From Stieleria neptunia (GTDB lineage Bacteria > Planctomycetota > Planctomycetia > Pirellulales > Pirellulaceae), in contig NZ_CP037423.1 of NCBI RefSeq assembly GCF_007754155.1, forward strand, positions 8,118,938-8,182,937: a stretch of DNA of 64,000 bases. Reading direction: 5' to 3'. A program made the position numbers and the translations under genes. This document shows, in pieces, positions 45,866 through 54,362 of the stretch. The notes under the pieces were generated by a model. The model ran no database searches, was not told the DNA's origin, and saw only the letters and a program-made list of their open reading frames with translations. Every line of letters starts with the position of its first letter. Position 1 is the first letter of the stretch.

Positions 45866-46984
45866 ATGATTCATTCACTCATCCCCCCATTCATTCGGCC
45901 CAAATTCGTCGCACTCGTACTGGGACTGGCCGCCGCCGCAACCGGCTCGCCTTCCCATGCCGATGCCGGCGGGCTTGGTTTGTTCAACCATTCCGCCTGT
46001 GACGCCGGATGTGTCACGGCACCCTGCGACGCAGACGCCTGTGGCAGTGCTTGCGGCGACCCGCTGTGTTGCGACGCGGCCGACGGCAGCGGACTGGGTT
46101 GCGACGGATGTGTCAGCTGTGTTTCCAGCTGCTGTGACCCGGGACTGCTGGGCGGCCTGATCAAACCGAGTGACCGATGCTTTGACGACTTCGTCAGCCC
46201 GATGATCAACTTCGTTCACTTCGAAGACCCAAGAACCGTCACCGAAATCCGTCCGATCTTCGTCAATCACTGGGTTCCAGATCGGATCGGAAACAACATT
46301 CCCGCCGGCGGATCGATTCAATTGCTCGCCATGCAATTCCGCATCGCGCTGACCGAACGACTGAGCTTGATCGGGACCAAGGACGGTTACATTTGGGACA
46401 ACACCAACGGAGCGTTGGACACGCTGTTGGATGACGGCTGGGCTTCGGTCACGGCAGGTTTGAAATACAACGTTCTGCGCGACACACAAAGCGGCACGAT
46501 CGCTTCGATCGGGGGCACGTATGAATTGCCAATCGGCAGCAGCGATGCGTTGCAAGACGTCGGCGATGGCGAGTTCCATTTGTTCGCCACCGGTGGTCAA
46601 CGGCTGATGTGCGGCAAGGCCCACCTGATGTCGGCCTTCGGCTGGCGTGTTCCCAGCGACGGGTTCCTGCAGTCAGAATCGATCCATTGGTCCAACCACT
46701 TCGACCTCAAGCTGACCGAGAAAACTTACTTCGTGACGGAGGTCGCGTGGTGGCACTGGATCGACAGCGCCGAAGGCGGCGCGGCGCTGGGTGTTGCCGG
46801 ACAAGACTTGTTCAATCTCTCCACCAGCGACGTGACCGGCAACGATCTGGTCACGCAAAACGTCGGCTTGAAATTCAAACCCAACGCCAAGACGGAATGG
46901 GGCATCGCATACGAATTCCCGCTGACCGAATTCAAAGACGTGATCGAAGGCCGGCTGCAAACCGAGTTGATCGTTCGATACTAA
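45866..46984 (+). CDS. Cysteine-rich outer-membrane beta-barrel-like protein
   Basis: 372 residues. ATG 45866 gives a signal peptide ('FVALVLGLAAAATGSPSHADA'). Residues about 35-95 contain around fifteen cysteines in short CD/CG/CC clusters ('CDADACGSACGDPLCC', 'CDGCVSCVSSCC'). The remaining ~270 residues have alternating amphipathic strands ('NPIFVNHWVPD'-like turns, 'GIAYEFPLTEF') and end 'LQTELIVRY', with the C-terminal aromatic residue expected for a barrel. Similar cysteine-patch plus barrel proteins occur in Rhodopirellula; no function is known. The Cys patch may bind metal or cross-link at the surface (inference). Confidence 0.65.
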   Translation: MIHSLIPPFIRPKFVALVLGLAAAATGSPSHADAGGLGLFNHSACDAGCVTAPCDADACGSACGDPLCCDAADGSGLGCDGCVSCVSSCCDPGLLGGLIKPSDRCFDDFVSPMINFVHFEDPRTVTEIRPIFVNHWVPDRIGNNIPAGGSIQLLAMQFRIALTERLSLIGTKDGYIWDNTNGALDTLLDDGWASVTAGLKYNVLRDTQSGTIASIGGTYELPIGSSDALQDVGDGEFHLFATGGQRLMCGKAHLMSAFGWRVPSDGFLQSESIHWSNHFDLKLTEKTYFVTEVAWWHWIDSAEGGAALGVAGQDLFNLSTSDVTGNDLVTQNVGLKFKPNAKTEWGIAYEFPLTEFKDVIEGRLQTELIVRY

Positions 46985-47006
46985 GTCGCCAACCGGGTTG
47001 TTCTTG

Positions 47007-47055
47007 TTAGCGGTAGGGCGCGAGCCCTCCGGTGCCTCATCGTTTCCCAAACACC
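47007..47055. repeat. Half 'TTAGCGG' hairpin repeat overlapping a gene end
   Basis: TGTTAGCGGTAGGGCGCGAGC at 47007 belongs to the 35168 family, and its pairing arm runs into the 3' end of the minus-strand hydrolase gene at 47037. Confidence 0.5.
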
Positions 47056-47936
47056 CCGGGGCTCGCCGGAGCCTCGCGATCACCGCGCAGGTACTCGTCG
47101 AAGAAACCGACGATCCGTTCTCGGTACTGGATCGGATCCTTTCGGAACAGATCCACGTGCTCCGCCCCATCGACCAACCAAAGCCGTTTCGGTTCTGGTG
47201 CGGCGGAAAACATCGCTTGCGTTTCTGACGCCGTCGTGTGCCGGTCTTCCGATCCCGAAGCGACGCAAACCGGGCATCCGACGCCGGGGAGATGGTCGAT
47301 CGGCCGAAGCTCCTGCGGCGAAAAACCCAAGCGGGGTTGAAACTGCAGCAGCAGCATCGACGCGGGAATCGACGCAAGCGGGCCAAGCTTGGCGGCGACA
47401 CGATTGTGGATGGCGTCGTGGATGTTCGGATAGACGGATTCGAGCACGAGTGCGTCGATCTGCAACGGCGACGCGAGTAAAGCCGCCGCCCCTCCCAACG
47501 AAACACCGATCACGCCGATCGGTTCCCCCGGGTGTTCGCGTCGTGCGAATTCAACCGCGGCACGGACATCGTGCTGCTCAAGGTATCCAATGGTGATGGT
47601 GTCTCCGGGGCTCTCGCCGTGTGCCTGGAAATCGATCATCACCGTCGCATACCCCGCGTCATGAAGCATTCGCGCACGTTCCAACATCGACAAACGCGAA
47701 CCATGGATGCCGTGCAGCAAGACGATCACTCCGTTGCCGGAGTGGGGCTGCGTCTGCCAGCCCGAGACCACTGACCCAGACTCGCTGTTCACGGTAAAAC
47801 TGGTCGCGTTCAGTTCGCGTGGCGGATCGCCGATCACACGAGGACTCGGCGCGACCAGAGCGCCGGCGACAAACCACGACGCGATCAAGCCCGCCATGAT
47901 CGAACACGACGTGGCGATCATCGCCCGGCGGATCAT
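47037..47936 (-). CDS. Membrane-anchored alpha/beta hydrolase
   Basis: 299 residues from ATG 47936 (TTG 47963 also in frame). An N-terminal helix ('IMAGLIASWFVAGALVA') serves as anchor or signal. Hydrolase fold: 'VIVLLHGIHGSRLSM', nucleophile in 'IGVIGVSLGGAAAL', acid region 'VASGSEDRHTTAS', His in 'VDGAEHVDLF'. This matches the serine aminopeptidase / BAAT-like hydrolase group; substrate unknown. The last codons overlap a hairpin repeat. It converges on the barrel gene at 45866. Confidence 0.78.
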   Translation of the reverse strand: MIRRAMIATSCSIMAGLIASWFVAGALVAPSPRVIGDPPRELNATSFTVNSESGSVVSGWQTQPHSGNGVIVLLHGIHGSRLSMLERARMLHDAGYATVMIDFQAHGESPGDTITIGYLEQHDVRAAVEFARREHPGEPIGVIGVSLGGAAALLASPLQIDALVLESVYPNIHDAIHNRVAAKLGPLASIPASMLLLQFQPRLGFSPQELRPIDHLPGVGCPVCVASGSEDRHTTASETQAMFSAAPEPKRLWLVDGAEHVDLFRKDPIQYRERIVGFFDEYLRGDREAPASPGVFGKR

Positions 47937-48248
47937 TCGTCTTCGTCGTCTGAGTGGCCCCAAGGTGCCGATTCCCTCGTCCAGCAGAACTTCGTTCGTC
48001 AGCGTTCATGATAAACAAATCCGCTGCCCCGGAGCGGTGATTTGGCAAAATCTGTCGCAGAGGACTCGCAGAAGACGGATCCCCACCAATCTGTCGCAGA
48101 ACGGTTGCCAACGGGTCTTGACATGGGGGTCCGCCACACGCAATCTAGGAAGTGGTGGTGATCGACAGTGCGTCGCCACTGCAATCCTGGTCACGCGCAT
48201 TGCAAACCTGTACAGGCGCAGAGTTCAACAACATCATAGGCAAGTATC

Positions 48249-48818
48249 ATGGCAACGGATCGTTTGGCATTCATCCCTTGGAACGAATCCCAGGCCGGGA
48301 ACTTCAAGACTGAATATGAAATCAACCAGGCGAATCGCGGCACGAGCCATCACAAGCGAAAATGGTCCATCGTCTATCTCGATAGCCCGGGCAAGCCTCT
48401 CGCTGACATCGGCTTCGGCTTTGGCACACGAATTTGCGTAGCCGGCCATGGTAACATCGGCTGGGATTCGATCGCCGCCGATCACGGCACCGGTGGCGCC
48501 AACCGCAGCTACACCGAAGTGGTGGAGCTGATGTTCCAAAAGGGCTTGAAGAAACGCTACGTCGGCACCATCGCCTGCGACGTCTGCTACAGCGCACTGG
48601 GCTCACCGCCCTTCGCCAAACTGCTGGCTCGAGAACTATGGAAGAGCGGCGTCAAAGCCAGCTGTGTGCTCGGCTACAAAGCCTCCATGTATGCCCAGTA
48701 CTACAACTGGTCCGGCGGCAAATACACGCACCGCGTGGTCGACAGCCAAGACAAAGACGGCAATGCCATCAAGGTCAAAACGAAGGACATGCAGGAGCGG
48801 TTCTACGGCTGGACCTAA
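48249..48818 (+). CDS. Small Cys/His protein resembling clan CD (C80/caspase-like) peptidases
   Basis: 189 residues, no signal peptide. His67 in 'ICVAGHGNIGW' and Cys110 in 'GTIACDVCYSALGSP', each after a hydrophobic strand, recall the His-Gly...Cys dyad of caspase-fold peptidases such as the C80/MARTX group. The segment between them is helical ('YTEVVELMFQKG'). Assignment to the clan is from motif spacing only; a non-peptidase is possible. It is the last gene before the cassette-like region and is on the opposite strand. The 48000-48248 leader shows imperfect GAAGTGG/CCACTTC symmetry but no clear promoter. Confidence 0.45.
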   Translation: MATDRLAFIPWNESQAGNFKTEYEINQANRGTSHHKRKWSIVYLDSPGKPLADIGFGFGTRICVAGHGNIGWDSIAADHGTGGANRSYTEVVELMFQKGLKKRYVGTIACDVCYSALGSPPFAKLLARELWKSGVKASCVLGYKASMYAQYYNWSGGKYTHRVVDSQDKDGNAIKVKTKDMQERFYGWT

Positions 48819-49794
48819 ACAGTCACTCCATCCTGTAGTCGCTCCATCCTGCATGCGCTCGGTTCCGCCTCTGCGCAGCGTCTCTTCCCGACGTGGCGTA
48901 GCGCCTCGTGGACGTGTAGTGAACGACACGACGCAAACGGGGAATCCTGTCGTTATCCCCAAGGGATCACAACGAGTAGTCGGAGGTCAGCGCAGCGCCA
49001 CCTCCGGGCAACGCCCTTAACCCTCCCCTCGACCCCGGATGGGGTCGCAGCGAATCCCGGCACCCCGCCGTGTTCAGCCTCCCGCTCAATGGCCCCCCAA
49101 ATTCCGACCTGAAAATCGGTAACGATCACTGTCCGCAAGCCGTTTTTCCGCCCCACAGAACGCAGCAGTAAGGTAGGAAAATTTTGGGTAGGAAAACGGA
49201 TGCCCGAAAAACGACACACCCGGCAAACACCTCGCTCTCTTTTCCTACCCAAAATATTCCTACCTCCATCTCCAGCCGATGCTTCATCCGCGCTTCGTCA
49301 TCAGAACCCCCGCTCCTCCTCGCGTTGAGGAAGTTGGCAAGCACGCCACCGTGACCTCTCGCAATGACGCACCACAAAACGCCGGGTCACGTCGAACGAT
49401 CTGCCGCTCCGAACACCGTCCGCTTCTGAAGTCTCTTGCACGCAGCTTATCAGCGTCGCAGTGCTGACCGCGTTTTGATCTCATTGGTGCACCTCAAACA
49501 TCCCAAGGCGCTCGACTCCCAAGCAACGGCGCATCGTGCGTTCGATCGGATTCGTCTCTTAGTCAAAGAAAAACACCCTCGACCACACGACGCGAGTGAC
49601 GGGGGAGTCATGCGCCGTTGAATCACACGATGGGCCACAAGAGATCAAGACGCTTGTCGCACCAAAACGCAGACGACCAACGGCCAGTGGATCCAAGATG
49701 CGGGCGTTAGCCTTACCGCCCGGACTCCCACGCTGTCCTCACCCCACCGCGACCGCACGTCAACCGTCGAAGCGGAAAGCAATTCAATTCAGTT
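48819..49794. mobile_element. IS91-derived non-coding block (right end only) with nested palindromes
   Basis: From about 48955 this gap matches the non-coding blocks ending at 54283, 55821 and 58840: an ATCCCnAAGGGATCAC segment, a GGAGGT...ACCTCC hairpin (about 48980-49006), the 95-bp palindrome (49171-49265) and roughly 500 shared bases ending AAGCAATTC...AGTT directly before the first attC-like site. The oriIS-type hairpin end seen in the other copies is missing. No gene was recognised. Confidence 0.65.
49171..49265. repeat. 95-bp palindromic element, copy 1
   Basis: AGGTAGGAAAATTTTGGGTA at the left end pairs with TACCCAAAATATTCCTACCT at the right end; the interior has GATGCCCGAAAAACGACAC. 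Confidence 0.85.
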
Positions 49795-49879
49795 CAACGA
49801 CGGTCGTCACCGGGCACGGAGAGACGACTTTCCACCTGCAAAACCTCGCAAGCCGTGCTCCGTGTGCACGGCATTGTTG
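49795..49879 (-). other. attC-like recombination site 1
   Basis: 85 bp from CAAC to GTTG. Arms CGTCACCGGGCACGG and CCGTGCTCCGTGTGCACGG pair with an unpaired base at GTGCAC. It follows the ankyrin gene in its reading direction. Confidence 0.65.
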
Positions 49880-49887
49880 CACTTTTT

Positions 49888-50469
49888 TCAGGTTGACGCC
49901 TTCGACGTCAGCGCTCCGTGTTGCCGCAATATACTTGCGACGGCATCATTTTCGTTGTCGATCGCTTCATCCAACGGCGTTCGCTGCTGATTTGTTCGCC
50001 GGTTGATGTCTGCACCATTGCGGATCAGTATTTCAGTGGTTTTTTCATACGCGTCCGGATCGCGTTTGCCCTGGGTTGCCCCACCCATCGCGACCGCGTG
50101 AAGCGCCGTTGTTCCGACAATGGCATCTTGATTGACGTCGGCACCGCGCTTCAGCAGTAGCTCAACGGCTTCGGCGCTACCAGCGTCAGCGCCCCACGAG
50201 AGAGGAGTCAGCCACCAATCACTTGCCGAGTCGTTCACATTTGCGCCTCGTTCGATGAGACGTTGACAGACTTCCGTGGCATTCCGATGCGCGGCCCAAT
50301 GAAGCGGTGTAGCGCCGTGAAGTTGTCCCAATCGATCGGAGTGCTCCCTGGCCAGTGCTGGAGACGCTTTCAGCATTTCCAACGCTTCCGTGGTCCGATG
50401 GTCACGAATGAGTTCAATCAAGGTGTCGACATCTGGCATTGTCGTGTCGAACGTTTTCAAGGTGTGCAT
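49888..50469 (-). CDS. Cassette gene: ankyrin-repeat protein
   Basis: 193 residues from ATG 50469 (ATG 50439, 'MPDVDTLIELIRDHR', is an alternative). Four ankyrin units: 'GATPLHWAAHRN...LIERGANVND', 'WLTPLSWGADAG...LLLKRGADVNQD', 'GTTALHAVAMGG...ILIRNGADINRR' and 'QRTPLDEAIDNE...ILRQHGALTS'. The protein is soluble and probably binds another protein. It starts 15 bases from attC-like site 2 and ends 9 bases from site 1, the tight packing expected for a gene cassette. Confidence 0.78.
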   Translation of the reverse strand: MHTLKTFDTTMPDVDTLIELIRDHRTTEALEMLKASPALAREHSDRLGQLHGATPLHWAAHRNATEVCQRLIERGANVNDSASDWWLTPLSWGADAGSAEAVELLLKRGADVNQDAIVGTTALHAVAMGGATQGKRDPDAYEKTTEILIRNGADINRRTNQQRTPLDEAIDNENDAVASILRQHGALTSKAST

Positions 50470-50483
50470 TCCAACGTTGCTGC

Positions 50484-50572
50484 AAAACGGTACCGATCAG
50501 CGGGCCGGGAGTATTGATTTTCCATTTGTGAAATCTTGCAAGCCCGGCTCCGTTGCAACCGATAGTACTGCC
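50484..50572 (-). other. attC-like site 2 (degenerate outer end)
   Basis: The arm CGATCAGCGGGCCGGG pairs with CCCGGCTCCGTTGCAACCG. The expected terminal GTTC at the right is replaced by GTAC. The stop of the next gene lies inside the left arm. Confidence 0.5.
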
Positions 50573-51084
50573 TCTTCGTTGGTGACGTTAACATGGACAC
50601 CAAGAATGTCGAGCTGTTCATCAAGCAGCGGTTGCATATAGTGGGCATATTCGGGCATGCGTTCCATGGTATCACGTAAACCGCGCACGTGGCCAACTGC
50701 TTCCGCAACGCCGATGGGCGTGTTGTCAAAAAACGACCATTGCCAAGTGCAGCTACCGACACGTGCGGATGCAACACGACCGTCAACCGTCACGATCGTT
50801 TGATGATCGTAGCTGCGCTCAGGTGTGAAGCCATAGACAACGCAGCGTCCGTAGCTCTCGGACCACTGTGGTGACGCAATTGCGAGCATTTCTTGCGTCG
50901 TAGCTCCAGCGGTCAAAGTCTCTTCCGCAAGCGCGACAACGATCGGATCATCCACGGATTGCATCGCACGATAGTCGTGAAAGTCATCAACCGATCGAAT
51001 CCCGATTGAACCACAGTAGATCACTAGCGCAATCACAGAAGCGACTGTAAGCAACGCGATAGTCTGTAGCGTGCGAACGAGCAT
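50497..51084 (-). CDS. Cassette gene: single-helix membrane protein
   Basis: 195 residues. ATG 51084 ('MLVRTLQTIALLTVASVIAL') is used; the frame stays open upstream only because it runs through the IS91-derived block. One N-terminal helix anchors a soluble domain with 'GRCVVYGFTPERSYDHQTIV' and 'GSCTWQWSFFDNTPIG'. No family recognised. The stop codon lies within attC-like site 2, so the last residues are encoded by the site. Confidence 0.65.
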   Translation of the reverse strand: MLVRTLQTIALLTVASVIALVIYCGSIGIRSVDDFHDYRAMQSVDDPIVVALAEETLTAGATTQEMLAIASPQWSESYGRCVVYGFTPERSYDHQTIVTVDGRVASARVGSCTWQWSFFDNTPIGVAEAVGHVRGLRDTMERMPEYAHYMQPLLDEQLDILGVHVNVTNEEAVLSVATEPGLQDFTNGKSILPAR

Positions 51085-51188
51085 TGGTCTGATGGTAGAA
51101 CGAATCGCGATCGATCCGCGCATGTGGAGGCAGGCGATAGATCGTGCGCCAGAACTTTGCCGCCCCTCGGGTGGCCGGTCACAGGACC

Positions 51189-51350
51189 TGATTAGAGCGG
51201 ATCCTGTCAGACGGTGCCAGTTTCTCAGGCCCAGGCGACGACGAGCTGGGTGGCGGAAGCACGGTCCGGTTCGGACTACGGCTCCTTTGCACTGACTTGT
51301 CCACTTATCAGGTACCAGTCGTGCCAGGTGCGAAAAACCTCCCCCCATCG
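51189..51350 (-). pseudogene. IS91-family transposase C-terminal remnant
   Basis: Reading leftward gives 'MGGGFS', then after a frameshift 'WHDWYLISGQVSAKEP' and, past stops, 'ETGTV', 'QDPL'. These match 'MGEGFSEWYEWYLKSGIES' and 'ETGMQQLMLF' of the longer transposase piece at 62250-62762. Confidence 0.7.
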
Positions 51351-51442
51351 CGGCCTCCCAGCTATCCCGGAGGGATCACAGCGAGTAGCCGGAGGTCAGC
51401 GCAGCGCCACCTCCGGACCACGCCCCACAGAACGCAGCAGGA

Positions 51443-51537
51443 AGGTAGGAAAATTTCGGGTAGGAAAACGGATGCCCGAAAAACGACACACCCGGCAAAC
51501 ACACGGCTCTCTTTTCCTACCCCAAATCTTCCTACCT
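51443..51537. repeat. 95-bp palindromic element, copy 2
   Basis: Same length and ends as copy 1; interior nearly identical. Confidence 0.85.
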
Positions 51538-51681
51538 CCATCTCCAGCCGATGCAACACCCGCACTTCACCATCAGAACCCCCGCTCCTCTTCGCCTTGA
51601 GGAAGCTGGCGATAGCCTGACGACCTCAGCCCACCGCGACCGCACATCAGCCGCCGAAGCGGTAAGCAATTCGATTAAGTT

Positions 51682-51766
51682 CAATGGCACGGATCACGCG
51701 GTCGCCGCGAGTGATCATCCACTTCAATGTCCACGACTCGGCGAATCGTCGTGCATGGCACGGTTC
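51682..51766 (-). other. attC-like site 3
   Basis: 85 bp from CAAT to GTTC. Inner arms GTCGCCG and CGGCGA pair; outer arms pair poorly, so the site may be chimeric or decayed after the IS91-type insertion at its left end. Confidence 0.5.
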
Positions 51767-51879
51767 ATCCGATTCCTACCGGCTTGTCTCAACGATGGAG
51801 CCGAGAATGAGAAACGTAGTTGCCACCATGTCGACAAGCGTTTCAAGTCCGTTCCCTCGCCGCAATCGTCGTTTTTCAT
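51724..51879 (-). CDS. Possible small cassette gene (51 aa)
   Basis: ATG 51879, 51 residues, beginning 'MKNDDCGEGTDLKRLSTWWQ' and ending 'MHDDSPSRGH', the ending being encoded inside attC-like site 3. It is the only frame that fills the stretch between sites 3 and 4. No family recognised; it may be a decayed cassette. Confidence 0.35.
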   Translation of the reverse strand: MKNDDCGEGTDLKRLSTWWQLRFSFSAPSLRQAGRNRMNRAMHDDSPSRGH

Positions 51880-51919
51880 TTTGCTGTGCGGTTACTGTCA
51901 AATCAAACCTCTTTGGGGC

Positions 51920-52004
51920 GAACGTCGGCCGTCACCGGGCGGCGACACAAGATTGTCAATTTGAACTCACCTGACTTCGCCGCTCCGGTTCACGGCAGTA
52001 CCCT
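51920..52004 (-). other. attC-like site 4
   Basis: Starts GAAC at 51920. The arm CGTCACCGGGCGGCG pairs with CGCCGCTCCGGTTCACGG. The right terminus reads AGTACCC instead of GTTC. It lies 15 bases beyond the lipoprotein stop. Confidence 0.6.
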
Positions 52005-52018
52005 GCGATCATTTCGGG

Positions 52019-52864
52019 TCAGTTGTCAGGTAGCAATTTCTTGGGTATCTGATCTTCCAATCGTTTGTCTCGAATCTCGATCAAACGATCCAATTCAGCT
52101 TTCACGTCGTCGCCGTTTTCCAACCGGCGTTCCAAGATTCGGATTTCCAGTGGAAGAATATTGAGGAAATAGCTGTCGGCATCCGAGGCTCCGATCAGTT
52201 TCTCTCGGTCGAGCAGCCATTGAACGCATTCGATTTGCATTTCCAAGTAATTCAGTTCTTTGTTTGCATCTAGCCACTCCTTCAGGCCTCCCGCATCATC
52301 GAACGGCGTTCCTTCCCAATACGGTTTAGGATGATTCTCGCCGTCACGCCCTTTTCGGCTGTACCCGTATTTGGAATAGTCTCTTGGTTGATCAACCAAT
52401 TGGAAATAGATATTCCAAAAGCAGGCGTCACCGACGGAGTTTCCCATGTAGTGATTGCGAAAATTGATCGACTGACGTTTGTCGTCGAGATGTTCGACCA
52501 ATAATGGAATCGCAGCATCTTTCAGCTCATAGAGCTTGGTAAATGCCTCTTGGCACGAGTTAAACTTCTGGCGTTTCTTTTCGGCGTCTTCAGAATCACC
52601 GTTGATTGGGCGGACGTTCCCATTGGAGTCGGCAATTTTGATATTGGGATTGACAACAGGCTGGTTGCTGGCCTCGTCATCAGAATACACCAGCTGTTCT
52701 ATCAATTTGCGAATGTCCGCCTCGCTGGTCTGTTCCCGAACACGATTTGCCTTTTCGTTTGTGATTGCAGATGCCGTCGATACTTGAGAACCGCGTTCGG
52801 TGTTGTTGTTCTCGCAACCAACAACGAAAGCGAAGATCAAGAGAAGGAAAGTGAATTGCCACAT
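52019..52864 (-). CDS. Cassette gene: lipoprotein of unknown function
   Basis: 281 residues. ATG 52864 gives 'MWQFTFLLLIFAFVVGCENN', a lipoprotein signal with Cys17 in a VVGC lipobox. The mature part has a low-complexity N-terminus, then a helical domain ('ADIRKLIEQLVYSDDEAS', 'AAIPLLVEHLDDKRQSINF'), whose 'PLLVEHLDD' resembles HEAT-like repeat proteins, and a charged C-terminus. Probably attached to the periplasmic or outer membrane face. No family recognised. It is flanked by sites 4 and 5. Confidence 0.68.
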   Translation of the reverse strand: MWQFTFLLLIFAFVVGCENNNTERGSQVSTASAITNEKANRVREQTSEADIRKLIEQLVYSDDEASNQPVVNPNIKIADSNGNVRPINGDSEDAEKKRQKFNSCQEAFTKLYELKDAAIPLLVEHLDDKRQSINFRNHYMGNSVGDACFWNIYFQLVDQPRDYSKYGYSRKGRDGENHPKPYWEGTPFDDAGGLKEWLDANKELNYLEMQIECVQWLLDREKLIGASDADSYFLNILPLEIRILERRLENGDDVKAELDRLIEIRDKRLEDQIPKKLLPDN

Positions 52865-52945
52865 TTGAAACCCCTCAAGCTTGCGACGACGGAACGGTGG
52901 AACCAACGCCAAAGAATGTTCATGGGTGGGGGAAATTCTGTGCGA

Positions 52946-53029
52946 TAACGGTACGGTTCAGTCGGGACGCGAGGGAGATTGCCCACTTCAAAATCGCTTT
53001 CTCGCGTCCTACGTTGCAACCGATGGTTT
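52946..53029 (-). other. attC-like site 5
   Basis: 84 bp. TAACGGTACGGTT pairs with AACCGATGGTTT, and CGGGACGCG pairs with CGCGTCCTA, with one bulged base at TTGCAAC. Confidence 0.68.
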
Positions 53030-53080
53030 GTCATTTCATTGCCCTGGTCGGTCACGAGCAAGCGGTTCGAAAACCGCTCC

Positions 53081-53419
53081 TCATTGTCGGACCACACTGA
53101 GCAGCCCGTCTAGCGTTTCTGCATGCTCGGACTTTAGGTCTCTGAGTGACTGTAGGTCCGATTCCGCCTTCGCGACTTCACCGATTTCGGCGTACGTTAG
53201 GGCGCGATTGAAGTAGGCTTCGTCCATGCTTGGGTCAGCCTGAATCGCGGCACCATAGTGCTCGATCGCCTTTGGTTTATCGGTCTCCCGTAAGCTGTTT
53301 GCCGTATTGAACTCCGTTGCGGCCTTTGCGGAATCAATGCCACTTCCGCATCCGAGCACCATGAATGAAACCGCAAGACACAGCACGATTGTTGGCAATG
53401 TTTTCATCTTCTCGATCAT
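53081..53419 (-). CDS. Cassette gene: small TPR lipoprotein
   Basis: 112 residues from ATG 53419 (ATG 53407 is an equally plausible start, giving 'MKTLPTIVLCLAVSFMVLGC'). The lipobox 'MVLGC' is followed by a tetratricopeptide pattern: 'ATEFNTANSLRETDKPKAIE', 'DPSMDEAYFNRALTYAEIG' and 'KAESDLQSLRDLK'. TPRs mediate protein-protein contact; membrane-attached. The start codon is four bases from the GAAC where an IS91-type element is inserted. Confidence 0.72.
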   Translation of the reverse strand: MIEKMKTLPTIVLCLAVSFMVLGCGSGIDSAKAATEFNTANSLRETDKPKAIEHYGAAIQADPSMDEAYFNRALTYAEIGEVAKAESDLQSLRDLKSEHAETLDGLLSVVRQ

Positions 53420-53518
53420 GACGAACGAATCGCGATCTATCCGAGCACACGGAGGAACGAGAATCCATCGGGCGACAGAACTTTGTCGGCCTGCAGGCGG
53501 GCCGCTCACAGGACCTGA

Positions 53519-53690
53519 TTAGAACGGATCCTGCCGGACGGTGCCAGTTTCTCTGGCCCATGTGAACTCAAGATGGGTGGCGGCAGCACGATCCGGCTCG
53601 GACTACGACTCCTTTGCACCTCTCATCTTCGTTTTTCAGGTACCAGTCGTACCACGTGCGAAAAACCTCCCCCCATCGCGGCGTCCCAGC
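53519..53690 (-). pseudogene. IS91-family transposase C-terminal remnant
   Basis: 'MGGGFS', then in the shifted frame 'WYDWYLKNEDERCKG', matching 'WYEWYLKSG' of the 62.3-kb transposase piece. The same frameshift is present in the copies at 51.2 and 57.8 kb. Confidence 0.7.
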
Positions 53691-53770
53691 TATCCCGGAG
53701 GGATCACAGCGATTAGCCGGAGGTCAGCGCAGCGCCACCTCCGGACCACGCCCCACAGAACGCAGCAGGA

Positions 53771-53865
53771 AGGTAGGAAAATTTCGGGTAGGAAAACGGA
53801 TGCCCGAAAAACGACACACCCGGCAAACACCCCGCTCTCTTTTCCTACCCCAAATTTTCCTACCT
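53771..53865. repeat. 95-bp palindromic element, copy 3
   Basis: Ends AGGTAGGAAAATTTCGGGTA and TACCCCAAATTTTCCTACCT. Confidence 0.85.
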
Positions 53866-54283
53866 CCATCTCCAGCCGATGCTTCCTCCGCGCTTCATCA
53901 TCAGAATCCCCGCTTCACCAATCACTTGCACGCCGTTCATCAGCGTCGCCGTGCTAGCCGCGTCTTGATCTCACTGGTGCACTTCAGACATCCAAAGGCG
54001 CTCGACTCCCAAGCAACGGCGTGAGCGTGAACAGAGTCGGATTCGTCTTTGAGTCAAAGAAAAACAACCTCGACCACACGACGCGAGTGACGGGGGAGTC
54101 AAGCGTCTCAGGATCGCTCGATGGGCCACAGGAGATCAAGACGGCTATCGCACAAAACGCTGACGACCTACGGCCCGAGGACTAAAGAAGCTGGCGTCAG
54201 CCCTACTGTTGTGAGTTCCACACCACCTCAACCCACCGTGACCGCACGTCAACGTTCGAAGCGGTAAGCAATTCGTTTAAGTT

Positions 54284-54350
54284 CAACGTCAGCGATTACG
54301 ACATTGAGAACGTTCTAGCAGTCACATCGCACGAGAGTAATCGACGGTTG
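54284..54350 (-). other. attC-like site 6 (short, atypical)
   Basis: CAACGTCAGCGATTAC pairs with GTAATCGACGGTTG; total only 67 bp, with an inner GAACGTTC palindrome. It lies 13 bases beyond the stop of the next gene. Confidence 0.45.
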
Positions 54351-54362
54351 CGAGCGAGACCT

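Larger units (their letters stand above)
51102..51681 (-). mobile_element. Non-autonomous IS91-family derivative (0.58 kb) inserted in an attC-like site
   Basis: Left junction GAAC (51098-51101), then GAATCGCGATCGATCCGCG, the hairpin-bearing oriIS-like end; right junction AAGTT followed by CAAT. Inside is a dead transposase tail (51189-51350) and the 95-bp palindrome. It lacks part of the middle present in the copies at 54.8 and 57.7 kb. Confidence 0.72.
53427..54283 (-). mobile_element. Non-autonomous IS91-family derivative (0.86 kb) inserted in an attC-like site
   Basis: Left flank GAAC (53423-53426), then GAATCGCGATCTATCCGAG; right end TTTAAGTT before CAAC (54284). It contains the transposase remnant, the 95-bp palindrome and the ~400-base shared right part with GAGTGACGGGGGAGTCA. 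Confidence 0.72.

Noticed and set aside
48819..49794. Open frames with shared peptides such as 'FLPHFLSFL'-like and 'RRSAQRHLR'-like segments
   Set aside because: The same peptides recur wherever the palindromic repeats occur in any frame, so they are translated repeats, not genes.
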